A stretch of DNA of 64,000 nucleotides, taken from Meconema thalassinum (taxonomy: Eukaryota; Arthropoda; Insecta; Orthoptera; Tettigoniidae). Positions within the stretch are counted from its first letter, which is position 1. Each line of letters begins with the position of its first letter. The notes under the pieces are model-generated. The model ran no database searches. It worked only from the letters and a program-made list of their open reading frames with translations, and was not told the DNA's origin. The position numbers were made by a program, and so were the translations under genes. Below, piece after piece: positions 1-10,500 of the stretch. Location: positions 228,306,467 to 228,370,466 of the forward strand of contig OX336388.2 of assembly GCA_946902985.2 (NCBI GenBank), read 5' to 3'.

Positions 1-508
1 CATCTTGCATTACTCCCTTCTCATCGCCATCATTCATTAAACAAAAAAAATCTTACTTATGATCTGGACGTAAATTACAGCCCCCCTCTTCTTCTTCTCC
101 ACCAAACTTACTTCGTTACAAATTAACACAATCTCAGAGCAATAGAAGTTCCTTAGTCTGCTTTGACACTTGCGGCATGTTGTTTCCGTGTTTTCTTTGT
201 CTGGACAATTTCCGACATTTCAAAATTATCCCTACAAAATGAAGCAGTCACCCTTCTCTCCAACATCCCCATTCCTGCTCCTAACTCTTCCTGCTCAAAA
301 CAATACTTCACCCCCCGTGCCCTTCTCCAAATGCCTCCACAAACAATCCCCACACACTTTCTTCCAAATCCAAAAACCAAAACCCCCACCACCAAAATTC
401 TCACCTCTCCCAAACACCTTAACCCCCTGGCCCGAAGAGACGGCAAAACCGTCTGAGGGGGCCCGCCGCGGCAGGGGCAATAGCCATGCGGCGGAATGAA
501 ACGACTGC
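1..508. other. No gene; C-rich low-complexity and G/C-rich repeat end
   Basis: The overlapping short ORFs here on both strands have no recognisable domain. From about 250 to 440 the sequence is C/A-rich. Around 425-490 lies a G/C-rich stretch with a short inverted repeat (GACGG-CAAAA-CCGTC at about 439-453). It looks like the 3' end of a dispersed repeat, but I cannot name the family. Confidence 0.4.
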
Positions 509-528
509 TATATATATATATATATATA
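509..528. repeat. (TA)n microsatellite
   Basis: Ten uninterrupted TA units are seen directly. Confidence 0.95.
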
Positions 529-564
529 AACAAATAAAGTATGCACCTAGGCATTCGTTAGTAA

Positions 565-930
565 TCTACAGGAAATTAGTTTTCTGGGGATATCTTAGAA
601 ACTATTTTACGACTTTAAAATGCGGTTTTCGGGGACCCTTAAGGGCCCCCGACTTTTCCTTCTCACATTGAGGGGCTGAAAACAAGTTTCGTCTCGTCCT
701 TCTACGAATATTTCAGCTTGTAATTTAAGGGGGGTAGGCGATACGGTGGAAGAGTTACATCAATGATTGGTGTTGTGCCTCTGATGCATGTCTGTGCCAA
801 ATTTAACGATGATCCACTCAACCGTTCTCGAGTTATAAGGGAATAAATTTGTCCACAGACAGACAGACAAAACTTTTATTTTCGCGCGTATCCGTTATAA
901 AACAGTCTGAAACGCGTTAATAACGCAAAT
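565..930. repeat. Dispersed repeat related to the Helitron at 45999-46715
   Basis: The start (TTAGTTTTCTGGGGATATC, then the GGTTTTCGGGGACCC region) matches 46190-46260 inside the Helitron at 45999-46715. It then diverges into the recurrent layout 'cannot tell degenerate coding from spacer, then a CAGACAGACAGAC tract' seen near the ends of several families in this window. Neither terminus is visible, so this is a truncated relative. The boundaries are approximate. Confidence 0.45.
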
Positions 931-1466
931 TTCCGTAGAAATTCAGAAAAAAAAACAGACAAACTTTCATTTGTGTGTGTATATACTATGCATATAGGGA
1001 TTACGATGCACCCGGACAATTCAGAGTTCAAAAACAAATCAACAAAAAATTATCTGATTGCAAGTACGGTTCACTATTATCATATGCTTATTAAGAGCTA
1101 TTTTAACTGAACAACGCATTAATGAATTGCTACCAACATGTTAAAACAAATCTTTTAATTCGCTTTTACTATCGTCCCTATAACAAAAGCCACAAAGCTA
1201 TTGTTCCACACAATTTGAATCGTCCATTATTAGCATTAGCTTGTTTTGATATTACATTAGTTTTGTTTGATATTACCTAATAACTCTACCTTTTTCAAAA
1301 AAGAATACCTCTCGTTTAATCCAGAATTTCATTAGTGAGTAACAATTACAGTAAATATCCCAATGGCAAATATTGTACCGGTGAACCAGAGAGCTGAAGA
1401 ACAATAATATGCCTAGCAGACCGCTGCAATTTAGTAAGTGCGCTTTGCGTTCTGTGTAATCGTTAC

Positions 1467-1469
<3 letters not shown>
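931..1469. other. No feature seen
   Basis: AT-rich sequence without a supported ORF. I recognise no repeat family in it. Confidence 0.5.

Positions 1470-1534
<65 letters not shown>
1470..1534. repeat. (AAT)n microsatellite
   Basis: About 21 near-perfect AAT units lie directly upstream of a LINE fragment. A shorter AAT tract (about 2310-2323) follows that fragment, so the tract may be an old LINE tail that served as target or was duplicated. Confidence 0.95.
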
Positions 1535-1539
1535 CACCG

Positions 1540-2237
1540 ATGCCCCCAAAAGTATCACAATTCATGACAGTTCAGTATGTAAAACAAATTCCTTTAAATA
1601 CCTAGGAGAGTGGATAGTGAATGACTCACAGGAAAAGACAGCAATAGAAACGCGAATGCATAAATTACAAAGGTGTTTTCATATGACAAAATATATATAT
1701 ATAATAAAAAAAACTTATCCTGGAACACTAAATTAAGGCACTATCAAACAGTGGTCAGACCTGAAACTCTGTATGCAGCAGAAACACTTAAATTAACAAG
1801 ATTTGGTGATTTAGACCAATTAGATAAGACTGAAAGACGAATTTTGAGAAAAATACTGGGAGCTAAACGAAGTAATAATGCAGAATATAGGTTACGACCA
1901 AATAGAGAGTTATATTTGAAATGTGCAAGATTAACAGATGTAATGAGAAAGAGAAGATTACAGTTTTTGAGCACATTTATAGAATGGAAAATAGTAGACT
2001 AACTAAACAGATCTTCAACTTACTGACTAGTTACAAATCCAAACCCACATGTTCATTGAAATTGGCAAAGATTTGTCAAACACCAGAATTCAGACAGACA
2101 CAATAGCAAACAGATCACTCTTCAGAGAAGCTGTTCAAAAGGCAAAATTTCAAGAAAGCAAGAAACAAACAACTGGCAGAAAGTGGACTCAAGAGGAGAA
2201 AGATCGTCACTCTAGAAGGATGAAAGACATTTGGTAA
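1540..2237 (+). pseudogene. Non-LTR retrotransposon ORF2, C-terminal part (broken)
   Basis: This is the end of a LINE polyprotein: the last part of the reverse transcriptase plus its C-terminal tail. Translation in shifting frames gives FKYLGEWI (the Y-L-G motif late in the RT domain, at about 1594), then LRHYQTVVRPETLYAAETL, then ERRILRKILG. Next come RLQFLSTF / EHIYRMENSRLTKQIF and the terminal W-T-Q-E-E-K-D-R..RMKDIW just before a stop at 2237. At least two frameshifts (near 1990 and 2050) and a (TA)n tract at 1690-1702 break the frame. No upstream RT motifs (FADD) or endonuclease are present. The same tail occurs at 4290-5141, 40150-40614, 47217-48210, 49560-49941, 51023-52110 and 63637-63920, so this is a high-copy family. 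The clade is not certain. Confidence 0.8.
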
Positions 2238-2367
2238 CAAGGGAAATTGAATACAATGGACAATAGCCAACGTTGATTCATCGTACCCTCCAAATGGGTT
2301 ATTCGAAAGAATAATAATAATAAATGTACAACTATTTCATCTACGTACTGTACTACTATAAAAGAGG
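2238..2367. other. LINE 3' untranslated remnant with short AAT tail
   Basis: This follows the LINE stop codon and ends in an AAT-rich tract at about 2310-2323, as expected for a LINE with a microsatellite tail. No other feature is visible. Confidence 0.4.
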
Positions 2368-2862
2368 CATGACCAAGTAGCCAAGATAATCCACCTGAAC
2401 CTGGCAAAGAAGCACTCCTTATGTAATAATGTTCTGCCTTACTATCAATACATTCCTGATGCTGTTCTGGAGAAGGATACACACAAGCTACTCTGGGACA
2501 GGTCAGTGATCACAGATAGACCTCTATCAGCAAACAGGCCGGGCATTAATCTAACTGATAAAGTGCAGAAGAGAACTCTTCTAATAGATATCGCAGTCCC
2601 AAACTCGCATAATATCCAACACATTTATGCTGACAAAATGGCGAAATACATGCCTCTGGCTGAAGAGATCCCACAGATGTGGCGGCAGGAATTTGTCACT
2701 GTATTGCCTATGATAATCTCTTCCACAGGGATCATACCGAAGTCGCTGAAGTCCAACCTCGATAAACTGGGGCTCCTCCATAATCTGCACACCATTATGC
2801 AGAAAGTAGTTATTTTAGAGACCTGCTCCATAGTTCGTTCATTCCTCAACCTACCAGTATAG
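2368..2862 (+). pseudogene. Non-LTR retrotransposon C-terminal domain, second family
   Basis: An open 164-codon frame runs from RHDQ-like HDQVAKIIHLNLAKKH through LLWDRSVITDRPLSANRPGI and LLIDIAVPNSHNI to IISSTGIIPKSLKSNL and a stop at 2862. I recognise this layout as the extreme C-terminus of non-LTR elements that follows the CCHC knuckle. The segment NRP-D-I..LIDIAVP resembles the PD-(D/E)xK core of the restriction-like endonuclease in R2/R4-type elements. In this copy the expected D of the RPD motif reads G (RPGI at about 2536-2547), so the nuclease, if that is what it is, would be inactive. The RT domain and CCHC knuckle are missing; the copy is 5'-truncated at about 2367. The frame has no internal stop, so it is fairly young. 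Confidence 0.65.
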
Positions 2863-3016
2863 AGAACTCCACTCCATCTTGCAACAAATGCCGATGAAAT
2901 GGTGAATTGTATCCAACGATATGGTGAAGATATGAGTGATAATATATTTTTGGCCTATTTTCATTTTATGAAAAAAAAAATAGGCTGATGAGATCACCTT
3001 TTGTCCGTGTGTCTGT

Positions 3017-3017
<1 letters not shown>

Positions 3018-3050
<33 letters not shown>

Positions 3051-3073
3051 GTGTGATTCGTGTGTGTGTGCAC
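3018..3073. repeat. (GT)n microsatellite inside X2
   Basis: An interrupted GT tract sits next to the hairpin terminus. The same place in every other X2 copy carries CA/GT repeats, so it is part of the element. Confidence 0.9.
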
Positions 3074-3287
3074 CCCTAATAACGTTTGAACGGCTGGAGC
3101 GATTTAAATGAAACTCGGTAAGATCATAGCACCATTCTGGCCGACCCCGACCGTTTCCTTCAAATTGTATTGTGCCTCACGGCTGTGCGAAATATTTCAC
3201 CAGCATTCTGTATCTCCGAAACTATTACCGATATCACCCTGAAATTTTGTACGGTGATAAAAGGAACTACTAGAAGTTCACCTATGA

Positions 3288-3782
3288 TATTTAATCACAA
3301 ATAGTGCTAAATGTTCCGGCCTAACTCAACAAGATGACAGTGTTTCGCCCCGGTGTGCTATTGGGCTCTTCAGTTGGTTAAAACACACCTCACCAAGACA
3401 CTGTCTAGTGCACACTGGGAAGGCCATTGCAAGACGCATTTGATACATGTGTATCCGCGTCACGAGCAAGCCAATGCACTATGGGAGTCGAAACTCCATT
3501 CCAAAGCAATTATAACCTTACCTTGGCATTGAATATACAATTTTCATAAGAAAATATGCATTGTCCGTTGAGCCATAATATATTTAAACACAATTAGTGC
3601 TAAATGTTCCGGCCGAACTCAACAAGATGACAGTGTTTCGCCCCGGTGTGCTGAAGAGCCCAATAGCACACCGGGGCGAAACACTGTCATCTTGTTGAGT
3701 TAGGCCGGAACATTTAGCACTTTTTGTGTTTAAATATATTATGGCTCAACGGACAATGCATATTTTCTTATGAAAATTGTAT
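3288..3782. mobile_element. Palindromic ~495-bp insertion with 12-bp target duplication
   Basis: The insertion lies inside X2 and is flanked by a direct repeat GTTCACCTATGA (3276-3287 and 3783-3794). The right half is a long inverted repeat: about 3531-3652 pairs with about 3662-3783 around a short centre near 3657. A further truncated copy of the same arm sits at the left edge (3290-3376), so the arm occurs three times. No ORF. It could be a foldback element or a retroposon that suffered 5' inversion. Confidence 0.7.
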
Positions 3783-4289
3783 GTTCACCTATGAGACTTT
3801 CAAAACCTTGGTAACTACAAAACCAACATGGCGGCCAAGCGAATTTGAGACTTTTAAATAGGCTTTTCTCGCGATTTAACCATCCAAACGTGATGCAACT
3901 TGGTACAGCAAATGTTTATACACAAAGTAATGCACTGGTGTCTAATTTAGTTCAATTGTTTACATAACCTCAAGATGGCGGTTCATGCGAAATTTTAAAA
4001 ATAAGTTTTTATTTCTTGTGTCGTAATCATGCGATCGAAGTGAAAGTTTGAATAATGAAGCTACGCAATAATTTTCCTTTAATGGTGCATAACTCTATGG
4101 CCTATACATATAACAATCAAAAATGGCGAGCAACCGAAATATGTTGACGGTTCTCAATATCTACGAATCTTTTACAGCAATCAAACCGATTTTTTAAATG
4201 TTGGTAGAAGCAATTAATATGAGTAGGATATATGAAAATAGGCTGTACTGTATAGTTCTTCACGGAACTTCTTGTTTTTTTTTTTCGTC

Positions 4290-4608
4290 TTGGCCTTCTA
4301 TGGAGAACGCTTGACAGTCTTTACATTATGCTTTGCCTTCTCTGCCATTATCTTCTCATCCTTTCTCCTACTTTCCTTTTCTTTTCTTCTGTGTCGGTTC
4401 TTTTCTTTGTCCCTGGCCCATCCCCCGTCTCCTGAAAACCTCTGGACTCCTTAATGAGTAGTATAAATTTCTCCCTATCTGTTAAGTCGTCTTGTTGTCC
4501 GTTCACTTCTCGAAACCATTTGAGCTCTGTCTTTCTCTTCCTGAAAAATTCGAAAATTCATTTGGTCAGTCTGTTGGCATCCATTCTCAGCAGGTGTCCA
4601 TAGAACTG
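4290..4608 (-). pseudogene. LINE ORF2 C-terminal tail, second joined copy
   Basis: On the minus strand this reads QFYGHLLRMDANRLTK at about 4605-4558, directly after the WEEKRR end of the neighbouring copy (4609-5141). It then degenerates with frame breaks towards 4290. Because FYGHLLRM normally lies about 90 residues before the WEEKRR end, two pieces of the same family are joined in the wrong order. This suggests a truncated insertion into, or recombination between, two copies. Confidence 0.6.
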
Positions 4609-5141
4609 TTATCTCCGCTTCTCCTCCCAGAATGTCTTCATGCGTTCACTGAGTCTCCTCCTTCTTTCTTCAGACCAGGTGACCTTGGTTTTTGAGCTAG
4701 GTTTTTCCTGAAACCCTTTAAATGTATCAACCTTCCTTCGAAACAGTGATTTGTTGAGAGTATCTTCTTGAGTGATGCCAACTTCTCTGAGATCTGTTCG
4801 TGCTTCCTCAACCCATTTTGTGGTGGACTTTAATTTGCTAATGTAGGTGAATATTATTTTGGTTAACATATTGTTGCTCATTCGTGTGAGGTGGCCTTAA
4901 CATATAATCCTTCTCTTACGCATCGTGTCCGTAAGTTCGTCCGCCTGGTTGCACAAGTCACTATTCCTCCGTCTCCTCCTGAAGCCATCTGCTCTTTTCC
5001 TTCGGATTCTTTCTTTTCTAACTCCTCTGTTTCTCCTTTTTTGTTTAAAATAAAGCATTCAGAACTATAAAGAGCTTCCGGTTTAATCACCGCGACATAA
5101 TGTCGTAACTTTGCTCTGAAAAAAAAACCGAAGAGGATCAT
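4609..5141 (-). pseudogene. LINE ORF2 C-terminal fragment (broken)
   Basis: Minus-strand reading gives AKLRHYVAVIKPEALYSSEC (5114-5055), a frame-shifted middle, and then KWVEEARTDLREVGITQEDTLNKSLF..VTWSEERRRRLSERMKTFWEEKRR ending at 4609. It is the same tail as at 1540-2237. The catalytic part of the RT is missing and the frame shifts near 4880-5040. It is a dead 3' fragment. Its upstream edge is close to the Helitron that starts at 5164. Confidence 0.8.
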
Positions 5142-5163
5142 TTTACACGAATACTATAACAAA

Positions 5164-5873
5164 TCCCTCCCTATATTATTCTGCTAAGGTCCCATTCCAG
5201 TTTTGTACCGAAAATAAGGTCCCATTAACACCAACCTACACATATGGGGTACCTACAGGTTCAGCATAACCCAATGCGTAAGCGAAACGCACTCACTTAC
5301 TCTTTAAATGCCTCACAATTAAATAAATACCTTAAAATATGTATATTTACAATGGAATAATGAAAGAATGCAACACGGTAACCATGGTAACAGAATCTCA
5401 CAGGTCCATATATTTCTGTAAGACGCAATGCAATTCCAAATATTACATTACTGTGAAAGTTTCCTGACGGTTATAAGGTTATCACTGAACCAAATTAAGC
5501 TGTAAAATTCATCAATACATACAGTATAATGCACTTAAGGGGATCAAGGGGCACTCTAGATTTTTTCACGCAATTTGCACGTGTGAGTGTGGTACGAAAG
5601 GTCTATTTCACCCGACTATAAAAGGTCTCCGAAAACTACATTTCAAGGCCCTTAAATTAACAGTGTCTGTGATATTCCCAGAAAACTAACTTCGCTCTGA
5701 TATACCTATGAAGGAATGACAAACCCCTAACCACTACACCAGTAGCTGAATTGATAAAGTCAAATTATTCATACCAAGAATAAATCAGTCATAGCATTCA
5801 TGATTGAGATTTTGCTAAGTGTACTCTCTACAACTAGAATATTCACGGGCGAAGCCGCGACGGGTAATGCTAG
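5164..5873 (+). mobile_element. Non-autonomous Helitron, complete (copy 1)
   Basis: It starts with TC (TCCCTCCCTATATTATTCTG) after a host A and ends GCGACGGGTAATGCTAG before a host T, the A/T insertion and CTRR end expected of Helitrons. A G/C-rich hairpin-like stretch (CGGGCGAAGCCGCGACGGG) lies just before the end. A copy of almost the same length lies in the opposite orientation at 45999-46715, also bounded by A and T. No Rep/helicase is encoded. A SINE has been inserted right behind the 3' end. Confidence 0.85.
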
Positions 5874-5881
5874 TCTTAAAT

Positions 5882-6215
5882 GAATGAAAATCCACAGCCT
5901 GCTTCCAGTCTCCGACCGGGTCAGGAATGGAATGAATGAAGCCCCCATCTAGCGGCGAGGATATGGACTGTGCCGGTTGCCGAGGCCTGACGCACTCCTC
6001 TGGGGCAATGATTAAATGAATGACAGATGAAATGAAATGAAAGTGGAGAGTGTTGCTGGAATGAAATTTTGACAGGGAAAACCGGAGTACCCGGAGAAAA
6101 ACCTGTCTGCCTCCGTTTTGTCCAGCACAGATCTCACATGGAGTGACCGGGATTTGAACCACGGACTCAGCGGTGAGAGGCCGGCGTGCTGCCGCCTAAG
6201 CCACGGAGGCTTAAT
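5882..6215 (-). mobile_element. tRNA-derived SINE (family S5)
   Basis: Minus strand: the 5' head (6215 downward) begins GCCTCCGTGGCTTAGGCGGC and contains a B-box-like GGTTCAAATCCC at about 6150. The body follows with 'gttttccctgtcaaaatttcattcc' type sequence and a tail rich in CATT repeats. A 14-bp target duplication TGCTAGTCTTAAAT lies at 5868-5881 and 6216-6229, and its left copy overlaps the Helitron end. I recognise this SINE from orthopteroid insects. A 5' fragment of the same family lies at 10716-10800. Confidence 0.85.
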
Positions 6216-6229
6216 TGCTAGTCTTAAAT

Positions 6230-6424
6230 AATGTCAACAATAACAAGTAACATATAGCAAGGCAGATGACCTCTCTGTTTCGTCCATTAAAGCAACAACT
6301 TACTAGAGTCGCAGGGAATGATTGAGATAGCGTGTGATCAGGAGAGGGAGGAAGTTAGAATTGACGATGAAAGGGATCTTCTAATGTTTTGTTGAACGTT
6401 GTGTAAGAAGATGATGATGATGAT
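6230..6424. other. No gene seen
   Basis: Short unique-looking sequence ending in a GATGATGAT run (6411-6425) that leads into family G1. Confidence 0.4.
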
Positions 6425-6649
6425 AATTGTTGTTTAAAGGGGCCTAACATCTAGGTTACCGGCCCCTAATGGTTTGAGTGATAGGCTAGTGAAAGATGAG
6501 ATGGGAATGAATACTATAACTAATACTAACTACAGACTTACATACCAAAAGAATAAATAGTAGACAAAGTATAAGGCAAATAGTAGACAGGAAGGAAAGA
6601 AATGCCCTCAACCCTCGAAGAATGAGTATTGAGGGACTTGGAAGTTACA
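6425..6649 (+). repeat. Dispersed repeat G1, 5' portion
   Basis: It begins near TTGTTTAAAGGGGCCTAACA and runs to GAGGGACTTGGAA. The same start recurs at 52785 and the same later part at 54440-55082. A 3' portion of the family is at 12030-12503. No coding capacity. It is broken off at 6649 by LTR-like sequence. Confidence 0.65.
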
Positions 6650-7112
6650 CCACACAATAAGCAATTAGAAACAAGCTTCCTCCTCTATGGAGCACACTCA
6701 CCCTTTCACTTGCTCCTGCAGTTAATCCCCTGACTAATGAGACCGGTGTCCTCGGCTAGAAGTAACAACAACTCTTCCTCTTGCACACAAGCCACAGTCT
6801 GTCACTCACTGTTTCGCAAATCTAACGTCACCGTAACACCTCTATCGCACTGGAAAGCACACTCCCAAAACACATTGTCCCCGTCACCGGTCAGGATCAC
6901 TCATTAGATATCTGGGCTGATGACTCACAGATGTTTCTAGAGTAGACCAGGGTTCACACCTTCTCGAGATTTCCAATACTAGGCGGGGCACGAACCATCT
7001 GGACCATGCCCTTTTGTTCTTACAGCCCCGTTGCGTAAATCGCTGGTAACACACTGTCAGGGATAGCCTGAGCCACGCGCGAAGCAGCGAATCTGTTTGG
7101 ACTCGTAACAAT
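6650..7112 (-). mobile_element. LTR fragment related to the solo LTR at 29857-30542
   Basis: On the minus strand it starts TGTTACGAGTCC (7112) and runs through TTTACGCAACGGGGCTGTAAGAACAAA and CTCGAGAAGGTGTGAACCCTGGTCTACTCTAGAAACAT. These blocks, in the same order, match the LTR at 29857 (TTATGCAACAGGGCTACTAGGACAAA, CTCGAG, TCTAGAAGCAT). The expected CGTAACA end is degenerate (GTAAC at about 6650), and I see no matching target duplication, so this copy is old or recombined. No internal retrotransposon region adjoins it. Confidence 0.6.
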
Positions 7113-7317
7113 ACTCTAACAGCCGTGAAAAGGAAGTTCTGCTCTTATAAGCACGCAGGCTTGTAGAGGTGGGGTAGGCTGTTAGTTTGTGCGTGTGGTT
7201 AGTTTTGAAGGATGAAGATAATAGCGAACTATTTTACAGGCAACGAAAAAGCTGAAAGCTAATGAAAAAATTAGTTAATAAATTAACCCAATGCAAACTT
7301 TCAATTAACATGCCAGC
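7113..7317. other. No feature seen
   Basis: AT-rich; nothing recognised. Confidence 0.4.
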
Positions 7318-7383
7318 CCATAATAGTACATTATGCAACGAGCCTATAATGGTAATAATTAAGACACGAGAATGTTTATAAAA

Positions 7384-8117
7384 AGTGACAGTCAGTCTGA
7401 AAGACTAGACTTTGTATCATTTTAAATGCTACAAATGCTAGAAAGACTTCGCTCGAAGCCAAAGACTCTTGACAAGTTAGAAAATTATCTGCATAATACT
7501 TATCTTGCTTATCTTGTTTCAAATTACTCGCGAACGGCAAGTGCAAACAAAGGGCAAAGGAAGGTCAAGCGCGCGGAATGCCGTCACGCTCACCAGAGCG
7601 CGCGGGGACGTGCCCCTTCCATCCAGTCTAAAAACACTTATAGTGGGCGATGTATTGAAGATAGAGATATGCTCTCGCGGACTTTTTTGTAGAACTTTTC
7701 ATGCTGACCAATTCTTACGCTCATAGTATATTGATATTTTTAACGGTTTGCCCAGCGTAAGCTTAAGAAGCGCACGGATGCCAAGTTTGTTTTCGACTTT
7801 TTCACTGAAATCGTTACTGCTTGGCTTCCTTTGATCATACATCAATTATTTTCTACACAATCTTTCCTCGAGATATCCTTTACAGAATGGTGAAAACCGC
7901 ATCAAAATCCATCCAGTGGTTCTCGGGATTACTCGTGACATCCAAGAATCGGGGATTTTTGTCTTATACTAACGACGTAGAGATTGTCGGGGAACACATG
8001 CACCAAGCGGTACTATGACGTCACACACCTCAGTGCATCTGGGTACAATTCGTCCCGTCACCGTAACGTAACGCCAGACCCCAGCGTAACGACGAAGTCG
8101 ACAAGATCATTTAAAAT
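7384..8117 (+). mobile_element. E734 element, copy 1
   Basis: It starts AGTGACAGTCAGTCTGAAAG and ends GATCATTTAAAAT. It is flanked by TATAAAA on both sides (7377-7383, 8118-8124), and the uninterrupted sequence TTTATAAAACGAGCG survives at about 39513-39527 in the sister foldback arm. Copies with the same ends lie on the minus strand at 51250-51891 and 55351-56108. It has no domain-bearing ORF, no terminal inverted repeats and no Helitron end. Both subterminal regions carry a small palindrome around ATCATTTTAAAT. Confidence 0.8.
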
Positions 8118-8519
8118 TATAAAAGAGCGGAGCGAGTTTTATAATTTCCATTTCCATGCGAGTGTCTTAATTACCATTATAGGCGAGTTGCATACGACTG
8201 TTTATGTTCGACGATAATTATAATTATTTTATGTTCGAACATAAATATTCATAAATATCTGTCGAGATTTCACCAGTTTTATGTAATGAACAGAGCGCAT
8301 GGAACGCAGAGAATACATTGTATTTGACCATGGCCTCCTGGAAAACCTCACTATGACACTAGCCACCCAGTGAAATTCAAAATAGGAGGCCATGTAAGTG
8401 AACGCAGGTGCGATGCGAAGCTATCCTCACCTAATTGGTCACACAACTGTTTATTGAGCTCTGATTGGTGGGACAAACTGTATCATAATGAAAACTTGTG
8501 CTATAATGAGCCTCATTAT

Positions 8520-9324
8520 TAAAGTTCGGATGTTAAGGAAAGGTCATATTTTTTTCCTCAGCTCATTTTACCCGAAATCTGAAAAATAAGTTTGAATGAC
8601 GAGTCCCTGACCACGTTTAAAGCAATTTGATGTTGCCTATAAATGCATATTTTGGCCATTTTTATTGTTTTGGTCATATTTGGTTATAATTTCAGCATTT
8701 TTGTTTAAATTTAGGCGTCGTTAACAAGGTACGTGTTATCTGCGTCGTGTTTCAAACACAGAATTTCCGAATAGTGTAGTGGATACAATATATTTTTCTT
8801 TCTGTTCCCAGAACAGGCAGATAGCAGGTTTAGAAGACCTGATTCCAAAAAGGCGCTCCTCTACGGACGTCTTTTAGCACATCTTTTTGGACAAGATAGA
8901 TTGCGTCACTGAACGCATGAGGTCACGGAACATGACGATAGTGTGCTTCCGCCTTTCAATAGACTGTCACTCCAGTAGATATATTTAGCTCAGAAGCAAT
9001 TACTGTAGCAATCTAGGAAATGCCATGTTATGTCTTTTAGGAAAACCGAGCATGAACTGCATCTCAAGGATATGATACTGAATTAATGTTGAAAATTTTA
9101 ATGTACTGAGCTCTCTGTGAGTTTGTATGATTAAATGTGTCTGGTGTATTATCGCTGATCATGTTTTGGCACTTAAGACGTTTACTGTATGTTAGTGATA
9201 CCCTCCCTACGTATTCCAAAAATTCATGTCATATTTTATAGTTTTTAGATCATATTTTATAGTTTTTAGGACATATTTGCTTGCATATTTTGTACTTCCT
9301 TGGGTCTTAAACTTCCGAACCCTA
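8520..9324. mobile_element. Non-autonomous hAT element (805 bp)
   Basis: A perfect 8-bp direct repeat CTCATTAT (8512-8519, 9325-9332) flanks inverted ends TAAAGTTCGGATGTT and TAGGGTTCGGAAGTT. Removing it restores foldback arm sequence that matches 40090-40137. The ends resemble those of the hAT at 25593-26443. I see no intact ORF inside. Confidence 0.85.
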
Positions 9325-9395
9325 CTCATTATAGTACAGTTTTCTGACATATAATATTTACATATCGCCAGGGTCGAACATAAAGTAATAACTGG

Positions 9396-10026
9396 ACTCT
9401 GCAAATTGCCAAAATAGCAAGAGCATGATGTTTTGTCGACTACAACTGAGAATACCCCTTAAATATTGTTTACAAATAATGCACTGAACTTGTAACTTAT
9501 AACTGTTCGTTGTAAAACGTTATTTGTAACTGCTGCTATTAAAACAAGGTTTCTATAAAGGACATTATCAGTGAATGTGACGGGCTATTTCTATGCCTTC
9601 AAAAGAAAGTTTCTTGATATGTGGCCAAACTCCTGATTACGTAGGGCAACATTAACATCAGTAGAACAGAATCACTCCACGGTCCATTTAGACAGAGAGA
9701 ACCCATTTGGAGCCTGCGGCATATCTGTGATTGAGGGTGGATACCAACACACGCGCTACAGTATTGTGTTATGGCAAATAGACCTCAAACAAGCATGTTA
9801 TATCCACACCAATTACCAACATCACGTGTGAAATGAGCCAACGCTTTACAGCTAGAGACCGCCTATTGTAACTCCCTCACATGGCATTCGGCTTCCCGAT
9901 TAACTTTTCGACATCGCTATATTTAACACTGATTGTCATTTCCCTATGGGTAATTTTAAAACAATGAAATTATTTTCTTTTATGATCAAAATGATGCAAC
10001 GTATTGATCATTTTATGTTAAACTAT
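9396..10026. other. Core of foldback element A
   Basis: Single-copy sequence within the window, between the two arms. It has no supported ORF and no matching family. Confidence 0.4.
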
Positions 10027-10500
10027 GTCGAAATCCAAATATTATATGTCAGAAAACTATATCAAAATGAGGGTCATTATAACACTATTTTTCATTATGA
10101 AACAGTTTATCCCACTAATCAGAGCTCAAGTAACAGTTGTGTGACCAATTAGATAAGGATAACATCGCTCCTGCACTGAGTCCCAAGGCCTTCTAATTTA
10201 AATTTCACTGCGTTGCCTAGTGTCATAGTGGGGTAATCAAGGAGGCCATGGTCAAATACAAGGCTTTCCCTGCGCCCTATGCGCTCTGTTCAGTACATAA
10301 AACTGGCGAAATCTCTACAGATATTTTTGTTCGAAAATAAAATAATTATAATAATTATCGTCGAACATAAACAGTCGTATGCAACTCACCTATAATGGTA
10401 ATTAAGACACTCGTACGGAAATTATAAAACTCGCTTTGCTCGATTTATAAACATACTTGTGTCTTAATTATTTCCATTATAAGCTCATGGCGTAATGTAC

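Larger units (their letters stand above)
2950..4275 (-). mobile_element. X2 hairpin-ended non-autonomous element (copy 1)
   Basis: Read on the minus strand it starts ACAAGAAGTTCCGTGAAGAA, then AGCCTATTTTCATATATCC. It contains ~300-bp internal units with the recurring phrase 'gccgccatgttggttttgtag', then a GT/CA tract (3018-3073), and ends in a hairpin (AGCCTATTTTTT...AAAATAGGC at 2950-2985). Other copies: 32936-33987, 34077-35605, 35863-37673, 44046-45055, 49942-51022, 52112-52315. No coding capacity is visible. The subterminal inverted AGCCTATTTTC/GAAAATAGGCT plus the 3' stem-loop and microsatellite resemble Helentron-derived (HINE/DINE-like) elements; that class is an inference. The copy is interrupted at 3288-3782. 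Confidence 0.75.
7318..10500. mobile_element. Foldback element A (long inverted repeats)
   Basis: The outer ends are inverted copies of ATAATAGTACATTATGCAAC (about 7320 and about 10497). The left arm runs to AGGGTCGAACATAAA at about 9395 once two insertions (7384-8117 and 8520-9324) are removed. The right arm runs from about 10027 to 10500. Each arm also contains an inner hairpin (TATGCAACTCGCC...GGCGAGTTGCATA type). A ~620-bp core (9396-10026) lies between the arms and matches nothing else here. A second element with the same arms but a different core is at 39466-41166. No transposase is visible. The class is uncertain. Confidence 0.7.

Noticed and set aside
153..554. 133-residue minus-strand ORF near the left edge
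   Set aside because: It covers a C-rich stretch and a (TA)n microsatellite, and there is no recognisable domain.
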